In this document: positions 7,705 through 15,218 of the stretch, in pieces
Numbering within the stretch: position 1 is the stretch's first letter
How the letters are laid out: every line of letters starts with the position of its first letter
From: Pelagerythrobacter marinus
Lineage (GTDB): Bacteria > Pseudomonadota > Alphaproteobacteria > Sphingomonadales > Sphingomonadaceae
Length of the DNA: 64,000 nucleotides
Reading direction: 5' to 3'
NCBI RefSeq assembly: GCF_009827515.1
Contig: NZ_WTYO01000002.1
Span: 248,001 to 312,000, forward strand
Program-made: the position numbers and the translations under genes
Notes under the pieces: model-generated
Databases searched by the model: none
The model's input: the letters and a program-made list of their open reading frames with translations, nothing else
What the model was told of the DNA's origin: nothing

Positions 7705-8864
7705 TGGAACAGGCTCGCCAGGCCGTTGAGCAGCCGCTGCCATTCGTTCGCCTGCGGCACGGCCGCGCCGGTGAGCAAAGGAACGCGCGAGGGTGGCGCG
7801 TCGCCCAGCGCGATTTCGAGCTCGGCCACGGGCTCGCCGGCTTCGAGCGGCGCCTGGAGCGGCCCCTCGTAGCGGATCGTCAGGGTCGGGGTGCCGGCCG
7901 CGCCCCTGGGGAAAGTCGCCTTGATCGGCGCCGCCGCAACCAGCGGGACGGTGCGCTGCGCCCCTTCCTGGACGAGCGCGTGGCCGACATGGGCCCCCGC
8001 GTCATAGAGGTTGCGGGTATCGAACGCGGCAAAACCCCATTCCATCAGCGCGATCGAGACTTTCGCCCGCTCGCGACTGGAACCGGCCCCCGCCGCGACC
8101 ATGACCAGCCGCCGCCCGTCGCGCTCGGCACTGCCGAGGAAGCCGAACCCGGCCTGGTTGGTAAAGCCGGTCTTGATCCCGTCTGCCCCCTCCACCTTGC
8201 CGCGGATCGGGTCGTGGTTCGCCTGTGCGATGCCCCGGTGAGCGAGCCCTTCGCGCCCGAGATAATAGCGGTAGAGCTGCGGATGACGCGAGATCATCTC
8301 GCGCGCCAGCAGCGCGAGGTCGTGGGCGGTGGTGAACGTGCGCCCTTCGTCCATCCAACCGTTCGGCGTTCCGAAATGGGTATCGTCCATGCCGATCTCG
8401 CGCGCCTTGGCGTTCATCAGCGAGACCCAGTCTTCCACCGATCCGGCCGCCCCCTCGGCGAGAACGGCCGAGGCGTCGTTGGCCGAGACGTTGGCGATGC
8501 CCAGCAGCAGCGTCTCCACCGTCACCGCTTCGCCCAGTTCGAGGAACATGCGCGAGCCGCGGCCATACCAGTCGCGGTGGGCCTGCTCGCTCATCGCGAA
8601 GGACTGGCCGGGCGAAAGCTTGCCTTCCTCGATCATCTCGAACGCGAGGAACAGCGTCATGACCTTGGTGATGGAAGCGGGCATGAACCGCCGGTCGGCG
8701 TCGCGCGCGAACAGGACCTGGCCGGACGACATATCGAGCAGGAGTGCGATCGGCGCCTCGGCGAAAGGTTCGTCGCTTGCCGCCGGCGCCACCTCCGCGC
8801 CGGGCGAAGCGGTGGCGAGGGCGAGCGCCGGCAAGACGGCGAGATGTCGAAGATACCTGGTCAA
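7701..8864 (-). CDS. dacC: D-alanyl-D-alanine carboxypeptidase (PBP5/6 type)
   Basis: Trims the terminal D-Ala from peptidoglycan pentapeptides in the periplasm. The 387-residue protein has a signal peptide (hydrophobic LAVLPALALATA), the S11 peptidase motifs SITK (nucleophile Ser), SAN and KTG, and a C-terminal beta-rich PBP5 domain. The start is judged to be TTG 8864, because GGGAG lies five bases upstream and the signal peptide follows at once; the frame stays open far upstream only as antisense of rlpA. The gene follows rlpA by 34 bp and overlaps tmk by four. The dacA/dacC paralogue name is a guess. Confidence 0.92.
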   Translation of the reverse strand: MTRYLRHLAVLPALALATASPGAEVAPAASDEPFAEAPIALLLDMSSGQVLFARDADRRFMPASITKVMTLFLAFEMIEEGKLSPGQSFAMSEQAHRDWYGRGSRMFLELGEAVTVETLLLGIANVSANDASAVLAEGAAGSVEDWVSLMNAKAREIGMDDTHFGTPNGWMDEGRTFTTAHDLALLAREMISRHPQLYRYYLGREGLAHRGIAQANHDPIRGKVEGADGIKTGFTNQAGFGFLGSAERDGRRLVMVAAGAGSSRERAKVSIALMEWGFAAFDTRNLYDAGAHVGHALVQEGAQRTVPLVAAAPIKATFPRGAAGTPTLTIRYEGPLQAPLEAGEPVAELEIALGDAPPSRVPLLTGAAVPQANEWQRLLNGLASLFQ

Positions 8865-8898
8865 TTGCGCTCCCGCCCGCCGGGCGAAAGCCGGCGGT

Positions 8899-9894
8899 TC
8901 AACCTGCTGAGAAGATTTTCGCGTCGCTATAACCGGCAGCGCGGACCTTGGCGAGCGCGGCTTCCGCCTGGGCGCGCGTCGCGAACGGCCCGGTTCGTAC
9001 ACGGTAGAACCGCCCGGCGCGCGAGACGAAGCCGCCCAGCGCCCTGGCCGCGCGATCGGCATTGGCCCGGTTGGCAAAGGCGGCGGCCTGCACGACGAGA
9101 CCGCCCTGCACTGCCGCGGCCGGCGGCGATGCCTCTTCCGGCCGCGTCGCGGGTGCCCCGTCGAGCGGCGCGAGGGCATAACCGGCAGGGGCACCCGCAG
9201 CGGCGGCGGCAGGGGCGCTCGATCGCGCTGGCGTACGGGTCGCTTCGACGCCGGCAACCGGCGCGGCAGGGCGAACGCCGGACGGCACCGGCGCCTTGCG
9301 CGCGTCGGCCAGGCTTGCCGAGCCTGCGGCCGGCAGCTTTCGCCGCAGTACGCCGAGCAGCGTTTCCGGCGTGTCCATCCGCAGGGGCGCGGTCCGGCCG
9401 GCGCGCAGTTCGGCGCGCTGGACCTCGGGCGGGTTGACCCGCCGCACGCGCACGGCAGCACCCTCCCCAGCCCCGAGCTGCTGCGCGGCATCGGGCGAGA
9501 GGGCCACGACGCGCGCGTTGGTCATCGGTCCGCGACGCTCCACCCGTGCGAGGATCGTCCGCCCGGTATCGAGCGCGGTGATCTCGACATAGCTCGGCAG
9601 GGGCAGCGTCTTGTGGGCGACGGTGACGCCTGCCTGCGCCTCGCGATCGACGGTCGCGAAGCCGACCTCGTCGTGGTTGAGCGCATCGGAAGGGACATGT
9701 TCGACCCCCTCGATGGTAAACGGCTCCCCCAGGACGACGGGATAGTCGGCCGCCGGGCCGTTGGCCACATCGGCCGGGTTCGCGGCGGCCGTGGCGGCAG
9801 GGCGTTCGCCGCCGCCGACAACGCCGCAGCCGGCCAGGGCCAGGCCTAGCGCCAGCGCGAGCGGCGCGCCTGAACGATCATCGGGCAATCTCAT
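8899..9894 (-). CDS. rlpA: Septal ring lytic transglycosylase RlpA family lipoprotein
   Basis: RlpA is an outer-membrane lipoprotein that cleaves denuded glycan strands at the septum. The N terminus has a lipobox (LALAGC). A double-psi beta-barrel RlpA domain follows at about residues 50-150: VGFATVD, ARVERRGPMTNARVVALSPDAA. An Ala/Pro-rich linker leads to a C-terminal SPOR domain (FANRANADRAARALGG and FYRVRTGPFATRAQAEAAL). The start may be ATG 9894 or GTG 9912; 9894 gives the tighter signal peptide. The 5' end overlaps mltB by 17 bp. Confidence 0.92.
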   Translation of the reverse strand: MRLPDDRSGAPLALALGLALAGCGVVGGGERPAATAAANPADVANGPAADYPVVLGEPFTIEGVEHVPSDALNHDEVGFATVDREAQAGVTVAHKTLPLPSYVEITALDTGRTILARVERRGPMTNARVVALSPDAAQQLGAGEGAAVRVRRVNPPEVQRAELRAGRTAPLRMDTPETLLGVLRRKLPAAGSASLADARKAPVPSGVRPAAPVAGVEATRTPARSSAPAAAAAGAPAGYALAPLDGAPATRPEEASPPAAAVQGGLVVQAAAFANRANADRAARALGGFVSRAGRFYRVRTGPFATRAQAEAALAKVRAAGYSDAKIFSAG

Positions 9895-10897
9895 CTGCAA
9901 GCAACCCCACACTCATCGCGTAGTAGTTCGAGCAGTTGTATTCGAGGATGACCCTATAATTTGTGGTTAAGAGCCAGGCCGGCGTTCCCGGCCCGTCGGG
10001 CTGGAAGAGCGAGGCCATCACGTCCTCGGCCAGCGGCCGCTGAGGCTGGACGCCGAGCGCGCGCCATTCGCCCACCGTGCGCCACTGGCTGTGGCGTTCG
10101 TGCACGCGGTGGCACACCGGCGACACTATGCGGCTTTCGACCGCGCTCCAGTCGAACCCGCCCGGAACCGAGGCGCGCACGCCCCACGGCTGCCCCTGCC
10201 GCCAGCCCGCGTCGCGGAAATAGTTGGCGATCGAAGCCAGCGTGTCCGCGCTGTTGCCGAAGATGTCGGCCCGCCCGTCGGCATCGCCGTCGGTCGCGAG
10301 GCGCAGGTAGACGCTCGGCAGGAACTGCGGGTTGCCGAAGGCCCCGGCCCAACTGCCCTTGAGCTGCGAGCGGGAAAAGCCCTTGTCGGCGACCTTGAGC
10401 AGATCGACGAACTCGGCCGAGAACAGCTCCCGCCGGCGCCCCTCCCAGGCCAGCGTCGCGAGCGCCTGCGCCAGGTCGAACCCGCCGGTCACCCGGCCAT
10501 AGGCCGTCTCGTGCCCCCAGATCGCGACCAGGATCTCGCCCGGGACGCCATATTCGCGCTCGATCGCGCGGATCGTCCCGAGCGAGGAGGCATGGGCGCT
10601 TCGCCCCCCGTTTATCCGCGCCGCATCGACATGGCGCGCGATATAGGGCGCCAGCCGGGGATAGCCGCTGCGCGTCGGCGTGCCCGGCTGCGCGCGGTCA
10701 AGTTCGATCACGCGCTGGCTGGGTTCCAGACCGCGGGTCATCCGCTGGATCGTCGGCTCGCTGACCCCTTCGGCCCGCGCACGGGCGATCAGGAGCTGCA
10801 GATAGGCATCGAACGACATGTCCTGCGCCGCGGCGGGCGGCGGGGTCAGGACGGCGGCGATGGCGGCGAGAAGGAAGCTCAAGGTCCGTATGGTCAT
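9878..10897 (-). CDS. mltB: Lytic murein transglycosylase, MltB/GH103 family
   Basis: A periplasmic lytic transglycosylase (SLT_2 fold) of 339 residues that cleaves the glycan backbone to 1,6-anhydro products. A signal peptide covers about residues 1-24 (ends PPPAAAQD). The catalytic Glu is in WGHETAYG near residue 125, and the family blocks GFSRSQLKGSWAGAFG and NPQFLPS follow. No lipobox Cys is seen, so it is probably soluble. It is the first gene of the nine-gene minus-strand run, downstream of tRNA-Ser on the opposite strand, so the promoter should lie in 10898-11030. Confidence 0.93.
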   Translation of the reverse strand: MTIRTLSFLLAAIAAVLTPPPAAAQDMSFDAYLQLLIARARAEGVSEPTIQRMTRGLEPSQRVIELDRAQPGTPTRSGYPRLAPYIARHVDAARINGGRSAHASSLGTIRAIEREYGVPGEILVAIWGHETAYGRVTGGFDLAQALATLAWEGRRRELFSAEFVDLLKVADKGFSRSQLKGSWAGAFGNPQFLPSVYLRLATDGDADGRADIFGNSADTLASIANYFRDAGWRQGQPWGVRASVPGGFDWSAVESRIVSPVCHRVHERHSQWRTVGEWRALGVQPQRPLAEDVMASLFQPDGPGTPAWLLTTNYRVILEYNCSNYYAMSVGLLADEIAR

Positions 10898-11032
10898 GCG
10901 GCCAGTCTGGCAGTTCGGCCGAGAACCGCAAACGGTTTTCGACGGTTGCGGCCAGTCCGGCGCCGGATCGAAGGCCCGGCGCGCGCTGCCCTGATGACAA
11001 GCGGCGCGCCAGACGCTAGCTGCGGGGAACGC

Positions 11033-11122
11033 GGACAGGTGGCCGAGTGGTTTAAGGCAGCGGTCTTGAAAACCGCCGTGGGTTCACGCCCACCGTGGGT
11101 TCGAATCCCACCCTGTCCGCCA
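11033..11122 (+). tRNA. tRNA-Ser (UGA anticodon)
   Basis: A 90-nt class II tRNA. The acceptor arm pairs GGACAGG (11033-11039) with CCTGTCC (11112-11118), followed by discriminator G and an encoded CCA (11120-11122). The anticodon stem GCGGT/ACCGC holds the loop CTTGAAA with anticodon TGA at 11067-11069. A long variable arm (GTGGGTTCACGCCCAC) and the T loop GTTCGAATC fit serine. An AT-richer patch begins right after the CCA, as is usual where tRNA genes serve as integration sites. Confidence 0.97.
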
Positions 11123-11556
11123 CTATTATGGCTTAATCCATTGATTAAATTTACGAATATCAACTAGCATGAGCATCGGTCCCATTGTGGGCCCCACTTC
11201 TGTTGTTCGTTCTGTCGATGAATCGACCGCGTGATAGCCGCCGATCTAAAATATCGGTGCTTCGGGATTCGCGAACACACCTATGTTATAATTCTCTGGA
11301 GCTCCCGATTTAGTTGTTTGGGCGTGGCCATCCTGATGGTGCATGACATCACCCCTCCCCAGCCAAGGATATCTACGGTGGAGAACTCTAACTGCGAATG
11401 GTCCAGTTTTCAGGTGGCAGAGCACTACCATTACAAATACCATCTGCCCACTGGGCTGGCATGGGCGGAGATGACGTTGCGCATGCAATGAGCCGACCTC
11501 TTTCGGCAAACGAGCAACTTATAAGGCCGGCGCTCTCGGGCAGAGCTCAGGCCAAC
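11123..11556. other. AT-rich intergenic stretch after tRNA-Ser; no supported gene
   Basis: About 430 bp of lower GC with only short overlapping open frames of up to 87 codons on both strands, none with a recognisable domain or Shine-Dalgarno. A TATAAT hexamer lies at 11287-11292 but has no clear -35. An imperfect hairpin GGTCCCA/TGGGCCC sits near 11177. I see no integrase, although the position beside a tRNA 3' end is where one would be expected. Confidence 0.5.
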
Positions 11557-11871
11557 TTATTCTCTATTTTCAAATCCATTTTTCTTGAGAAGTTCAAGTA
11601 TTGCGGATTGGGCTCTCTGAAGAGAGATCGCGTATTTTTGGAATAAGACATCTTGGACTTCGAGCCCAGCGCCATTGTCGCTGGATAACTCGCTCTCAAT
11701 ACCAACGATAGAATTGAAGCTAGCATGGGTGTAATCGATGCGAGCGCCAATTGCACTAGAGATGATATCGCGGGATATCTGATAAAGTTCCAGCCCATTT
11801 TCTGGACTACGACTCAATGCATTAATCAAAGAGCGCTTCGCTGAAACAATTTTATCCTCGTTTATAGACAT
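11557..11871 (-). CDS. Small AT-rich hypothetical; possible immunity protein
   Basis: A 104-residue acidic, soluble, mostly helical protein (starts MSINEDKIVSAKRSL) with no signal peptide or membrane segment. Codon use is AT-rich and unlike all housekeeping genes around it. It begins 30 bp after the toxin-like tip of the RHS remnant on the same strand, the usual position of an immunity gene in RHS loci. I recognise no immunity family, and no clear ribosome site precedes ATG 11871. The immunity role is inferred from position and size only. Confidence 0.6.
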   Translation of the reverse strand: MSINEDKIVSAKRSLINALSRSPENGLELYQISRDIISSAIGARIDYTHASFNSIVGIESELSSDNGAGLEVQDVLFQKYAISLQRAQSAILELLKKNGFENRE

Positions 11872-11901
11872 AACTGACCATTTATTGTAATATATAAATA
11901 A

Positions 11902-12255
11902 TCAAAACTTTGGCCTGCCTCGGAGCTTTATCTTTTCATCAAACAGTGCGCCGGTGACCTCGTTTCGATAGCCATGTATTTCAACTTTTCGTCCATCCTC
12001 AAGAGTGCCGGCAGTTTGAGACGACACTTTGGAATAGTCATTCCCGGCCCTTGGCCCCGATGTCGTTGCTGTTGATGCTGGCATTGTCGAGGATGCCGTA
12101 CTCATCGTAGCTGTTGGTGGCAATCGAGGTGCCCTGGTAATTGGTCACCGCCACGATCGAGCCACGCGCATCGCCATGCAGATAGCGACGAGCAGCGGCG
12201 GTAGCCGCGCTTCCCTCAAACCAGATCAGCGCATCGCCATCGTAGAGGAACCGCT
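11902..12255 (-). pseudogene. RHS-repeat core remnant with out-of-frame toxin-like tip
   Basis: Reading from 12255 downwards, one frame gives RFLYDGDALIWFEGSA, then RRYLHGDARGSIVAVT and SYDEYGI. These are the closing blocks of an RHS repeat-associated core, the shell of polymorphic toxins. The expected following block (GRFQYTGQ to DPIGY) is missing: the frame ends GAKGRE-stop near 12040. An adjacent frame (11902-12123) continues as NDYSKVSSQTAG to KLRGRPKF, which looks like the last 45 residues of a variable C-terminal tip. The start of the core is also missing. I read it as a doubly deleted, frameshifted relic; the tip's activity is unknown. Confidence 0.65.
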
Positions 12256-12545
12256 TTATCCCCTGCGGCTAGCATTGCGATGGCTTCCGGAAGAAGCCGG
12301 TGTTTCACCGGGCTTGCCTGCCGAGATCGTTCCTCACTGTCCTGTCGCTCCATCGTCGCCCGATCGAGAAAATGCGGGAACATAGGGAAGAGAAACCAGC
12401 CTGGACCGTAAGCGGTCGCATACGCGCGTCGTCTGCCGCATCGCTGCATTCGGAGAAGCCGTAGCTGGCACAATGTGCGCTGGGGACGGGTGGAACTCAG
12501 GCAGATTCCAGCTATGCTCCCGGATCCAGACAGGGAGGAAAGTAC
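12256..12545. other. Intergenic stretch; nothing recognisable
   Basis: About 290 bp between the RHS relic and the next gene. Short open frames exist on both strands but none has a domain or ribosome site. The GC content rises back towards the chromosomal level, so the right edge of the acquired patch is probably here. No repeat of the tRNA-Ser 3' end was seen. Confidence 0.45.
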
Positions 12546-13055
12546 GTGAGATCCTGGCTCTATGGTCTAGCCGCCGCAGCCTTGGCGGGCAGCGCGCCCG
12601 CCCAAGCAGAAAAGGCTGTTCCGCTCGAGTGGAACGACCGCGGAAAACACCCGTTCATGATGGCAGAGAACGGGGAAATGGCCTTTGGCGTGGTCTGCAG
12701 TGCAGTGAGGCCGAAATACGGCTCCTTCGATTTCGTCGTCATAACAAAGCGCGGCTCCATCCCCCTGAGGAAGGGGGGCGAGGTCGAAGTCCAGTTCTTT
12801 ATCGACGGCAAGGTTTCCGGTACACTCTTCGATCGTGACACGAGCGACACCGGCGTTGCCACAGCGTTTCCTTACTTCAACCGCATGATAAGAAGGTTGA
12901 TAGGGCGGGCCCGGGCGAGAGACGTTCCCCTCGAGGTCAAGGTCAGGACCAGAGAAGGGTCCAGCACGCGCTACTTCGCCGAAATGGCGATTGATCTCTC
13001 GACCCTCACCCGCGCCATGGTGGATGACCTGACGCGGGAGTGCCGGCGCCGTTAG
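12546..13055 (+). CDS. Secreted hypothetical protein
   Basis: A 169-residue protein with a clear Sec signal peptide (MRSWLYGLAAAALAGSAPAQA, cleavage about residue 21). The start is GTG 12546, preceded by a strong AGGGAGGAAAG. The mature part is about 148 residues with alternating beta segments (FDFVVITKRGSIPL, VEVQFFIDGKVSG) and a basic C terminus. One Cys lies in the beta region and one near the end (LTRECRRR). I do not recognise a family. It stands alone, between the RHS relic and the MerR gene. Confidence 0.75.
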   Translation: MRSWLYGLAAAALAGSAPAQAEKAVPLEWNDRGKHPFMMAENGEMAFGVVCSAVRPKYGSFDFVVITKRGSIPLRKGGEVEVQFFIDGKVSGTLFDRDTSDTGVATAFPYFNRMIRRLIGRARARDVPLEVKVRTREGSSTRYFAEMAIDLSTLTRAMVDDLTRECRRR

Positions 13056-13258
13056 TCTGTCCGGCTGAATTTGCGCTCCATTCGATCGCCGGGCATGTCG
13101 TGGACGACAGGCGCCCCGCCTCGGCGCGAGCCAGCGGTGTCGCCGGTCCCACGCTGGTCCACTTGCGCCTCGTGCTGGGCGAAATCTGTCCGGCCGGTCG
13201 CGCAGCGGCTCTGGCGCCACATAGCCGACGGAACCGGCGGTCGGCGCGGCGGTGAGAG

Positions 13259-13684
13259 CTAGCGGCCACGCGATCGCCGCTCGCTCTTCAGGCGGCCGGC
13301 GGCGGCAATCTTCAGCATTCGGGTGAAGGACGGGCACTCCATGTGGCTCGGCGCCGGGCAGGCGGCGACGTGGAGCAGGGCCTTGCGCGTTGCCTGGAGC
13401 CGGCGAATGGTCCGTTCGAGCTCGCGCGCCCTGGCTTCCACTTTCGCCCTCTCGATCCGCGGGCGGCCGTCGGGGGCGAACATTTCCGCGATCTCGTCGA
13501 GCGAGAAGCCGCCCGCCTGCCCCAGCGCGACCAGCGCCAGCTGCTGGTAGATCCCGGGCCCGAATATCCGCCGCGCGCCCCGGCGCCCAATCGATTCGAT
13601 GACGCCCTTTTCCTCGTAGTACCGCAGCGTGGATGCCGGGACGCCCGAGTGCCGGGCGACCTCGGCTATGTCGGGTGGTCGCAT
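13259..13684 (-). CDS. MerR family transcriptional regulator
   Basis: A 141-residue MerR-type activator/repressor. The winged-helix DNA-binding domain occupies about residues 5-72 (IAEVARHSGVPASTLRYYEEKG, then FGPGIYQQLALVALGQAGGFSLDEI), and a coiled-coil dimerisation helix follows (KVEARARELERTIRRLQATRKAL). The C-terminal tail has only two cysteines, in CPAPSHMEC, unlike SoxR, whose [2Fe-2S] loop is CX2CXCX5C. It is divergent from the DUF2938 gene, with a SoxR-like palindrome in the gap. That arrangement suggests it controls the neighbour and itself. The ligand is unknown. Confidence 0.88.
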   Translation of the reverse strand: MRPPDIAEVARHSGVPASTLRYYEEKGVIESIGRRGARRIFGPGIYQQLALVALGQAGGFSLDEIAEMFAPDGRPRIERAKVEARARELERTIRRLQATRKALLHVAACPAPSHMECPSFTRMLKIAAAGRLKSERRSRGR

Positions 13685-13689
13685 TGCCC

Positions 13690-13720
13690 TTTACCTCAAG
13701 CCGGCTTGAAGTGGCATTCC
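13690..13720 (+). promoter_or_regulatory. MerR/SoxR-type promoter-operator
   Basis: A palindrome CCTCAAG-CCGG-CTTGAAG (13694-13711) lies inside a 19-bp spacer between TTTACC (13690-13695) and CATTCC (13715-13720). The 19-bp spacer with a central dyad is the MerR-family hallmark, and the half-sites match the SoxR box CCTCAAG...CTTGAGG with one change. It should drive the DUF2938 gene. Confidence 0.75.
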
Positions 13721-13772
13721 TTAGGCGAATCGTCGCCCGCAAGCCAGGGCGACCGGGCCTGAGGAGCAGACA

Positions 13773-14261
13773 ATGGCCGAGTTCGCGTGGATTCTGGTGG
13801 TGGGCGTTACCGCCACGCTCGTCATGGATCTCTGGGCCCTGGGGGCGAGGCATCTGCTCGGCCTGGTCCCGCTGGACTATGCCCTTGTCGGTCGCTGGGT
13901 GCTGGCCATGCCGGCCGGCAGGTTCGTGCACGACGGGATCGCGAAGGCCCCTGCCCGCCGTGGCGAGCGGCAGGTGGGCTGGCTGCTCCACTATGCGATC
14001 GGCGTGGCGTTCGCCGCGTTGCTCCTGGCCGCGGCAGGGCGGGAATGGGCGCGCGCGCCCTCGCCGGTGGCCGCCCTCGCCTTCGGCGTCGCGACGGTCG
14101 CTGCGCCGTTCCTCGTGCTCCAGCCTGCGCTCGGCCTCGGCATGGCGGCGTCGCGCGCGCCGCGCCCTGCCGTGGCCCGTGCGAAAAGCGTTGCATCGCA
14201 CCTCGTGTTCGGGGGTGGGCTCTATCTCGGCGCGGTGCTCGCCAGGCCCCTCCTCCCCTGA
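13773..14261 (+). CDS. DUF2938-like integral membrane protein
   Basis: A 162-residue membrane protein with four predicted helices, about residues 4-20, 70-90, 100-120 and 140-158. Between the first two it carries a conserved-looking loop (GRWVLAMPAGRFVHDGIAKAP). The pattern fits the DUF2938 family, whose function is not known to me. ATG 13773 is preceded by GAGGAG. The SoxR-like operator upstream predicts induction through the divergent MerR protein. Confidence 0.8.
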   Translation: MAEFAWILVVGVTATLVMDLWALGARHLLGLVPLDYALVGRWVLAMPAGRFVHDGIAKAPARRGERQVGWLLHYAIGVAFAALLLAAAGREWARAPSPVAALAFGVATVAAPFLVLQPALGLGMAASRAPRPAVARAKSVASHLVFGGGLYLGAVLARPLLP

Positions 14262-14284
14262 AAGGCGGGGGCGCTGCCTGTTTG

Positions 14285-14300
14285 ACCGTAGGACTACGGT
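14285..14300. promoter_or_regulatory. Palindrome ACCGTAG-GA-CTACGGT (copy 1)
   Basis: A perfect 7-bp inverted repeat with a 2-bp spacer, immediately followed by TTTTCA, a possible -35 element. It lies about 140 bp before the small gene at 14438. A second copy lies at 19897-19910 with the same downstream TTTNCA. It is a candidate binding site for the FixJ-type regulator encoded between the two copies. Confidence 0.6.
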
Positions 14301-14437
14301 TTTCAGCTTCGCCTTCCGGAAAGATCGCTTTGGCTAGGCCGGCAGGGGGGATCGGGAGGTGGGCGCAAGAGTCACTCTCTTCACCCGGGCTGGCGCGAAG
14401 AGCTCGAACAGAGCCGAGCACGGAGGGTGGAAAAACA

Positions 14438-14629
14438 TTGAAATACAAACTGGTCTTCAAGGATCCGAAACGCGGGCGCAAGCTCGCATCGATCGAGTTC
14501 ATCAGCGGCGACCTGCACAGCGCCGAAGCTTACGGCGAGGCGGTGACGACCGAGCTTGCCGGCGAGCTTTGGCAAGGATCGACGCTGTTGGCCACGCTCG
14601 GCCCGGCGAATGCGTCGACCGAGGCATGA
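14438..14629 (+). CDS. Small hypothetical protein
   Basis: A 63-residue soluble protein starting at TTG 14438 with GGAGGGTGG upstream. It reads MKYKLVFKDPKRGRKLASI and ends in ANASTEA. It has no membrane segment, cysteine or recognised domain. It precedes the PilZ gene on the same strand, and the palindromic motif lies upstream of it. I do not recognise a family, and the non-ATG start lowers certainty. Confidence 0.6.
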   Translation: MKYKLVFKDPKRGRKLASIEFISGDLHSAEAYGEAVTTELAGELWQGSTLLATLGPANASTEA

Positions 14630-14675
14630 AGCCGTGCGCCCGGCTGACCCCGGCCGGGCCGCACACGGGGCCGCG

Positions 14676-15194
14676 ATGAACGCATTGTCGCGGCCCCGTA
14701 CCCGCCCCGGCACCCCCAGGGCGCGCGAGCCGCGGTCCGCGGTCGCCCTGCCCGCGACCTTGCACGATCGCGGCGGCAAGCGCCTCGCCTGCGTGCGCAA
14801 CGTGTCGTCGAAAGGGATGATGGTGGAAACCGCCATTCCCCCGCCGGTGGGCGCGGCGGTGATCATCCGCGTCGGCCCCGTCGCGACGGAGGGCCGCGTC
14901 ATCTGGCGCAAGAACGGCCGTTTCGGCATGGTCGGCACGCACCCGGTGGCCAAGGCCGCCCTCGTGGCAAGGGATCGCCGGTGCGACCGTTTCATCCGCC
15001 ATGCCTTGCTGCGGCGCGGTCGCCGCAGCGGCCGAAGCCGCCCGGCCGCCCTGCCGCATCGCTATCTCGCGCGGTTGTTCCAGTGGCTTTCGACGCTGAC
15101 CTTCGCGATTGTCATGTGCGGGTTCCTCGCTATTGCCCTGTTCGAGATGGTGGCCGTTCCGATGCGGGTCGTAACGGCGCACCTTGCCCCATAG
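14676..15194 (+). CDS. PilZ-domain protein with C-terminal membrane helix
   Basis: A 172-residue protein. Residues about 15-95 match a PilZ-type fold (R-rich start PRAREPRSAV, then VRNVSSKGMMVET, similar to the PilZ D/NxSxxG motif, then GRVIWRKNGRFGMV). PilZ domains bind cyclic di-GMP. Here the N-terminal RxxxR is approximated by RAREPR, so binding is plausible but not certain. One hydrophobic segment near the end (TLTFAIVMCGFLAIALFEM, about 140-158) would anchor it in the membrane. ATG 14676 is the first start giving an intact domain. A PAS-GGDEF-EAL protein is encoded nearby. Confidence 0.8.
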   Translation: MNALSRPRTRPGTPRAREPRSAVALPATLHDRGGKRLACVRNVSSKGMMVETAIPPPVGAAVIIRVGPVATEGRVIWRKNGRFGMVGTHPVAKAALVARDRRCDRFIRHALLRRGRRSGRSRPAALPHRYLARLFQWLSTLTFAIVMCGFLAIALFEMVAVPMRVVTAHLAP

Positions 15195-15218
15195 CTTCCT
15201 CGCAGGGATCGCTGCTTC

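Noticed and set aside
11231-11509. Overlapping 86- and 87-codon frames after tRNA-Ser
   Set aside because: They oppose each other, lack ribosome sites and show no domain.
12216-12473. An 85-codon frame upstream of the secreted-protein gene
   Set aside because: No domain or ribosome site; overlaps the end of the RHS relic.
11033-12545. An attachment-site repeat of the tRNA-Ser 3' end
   Set aside because: No second copy of the CCCTGTCCGCCA end was found downstream.
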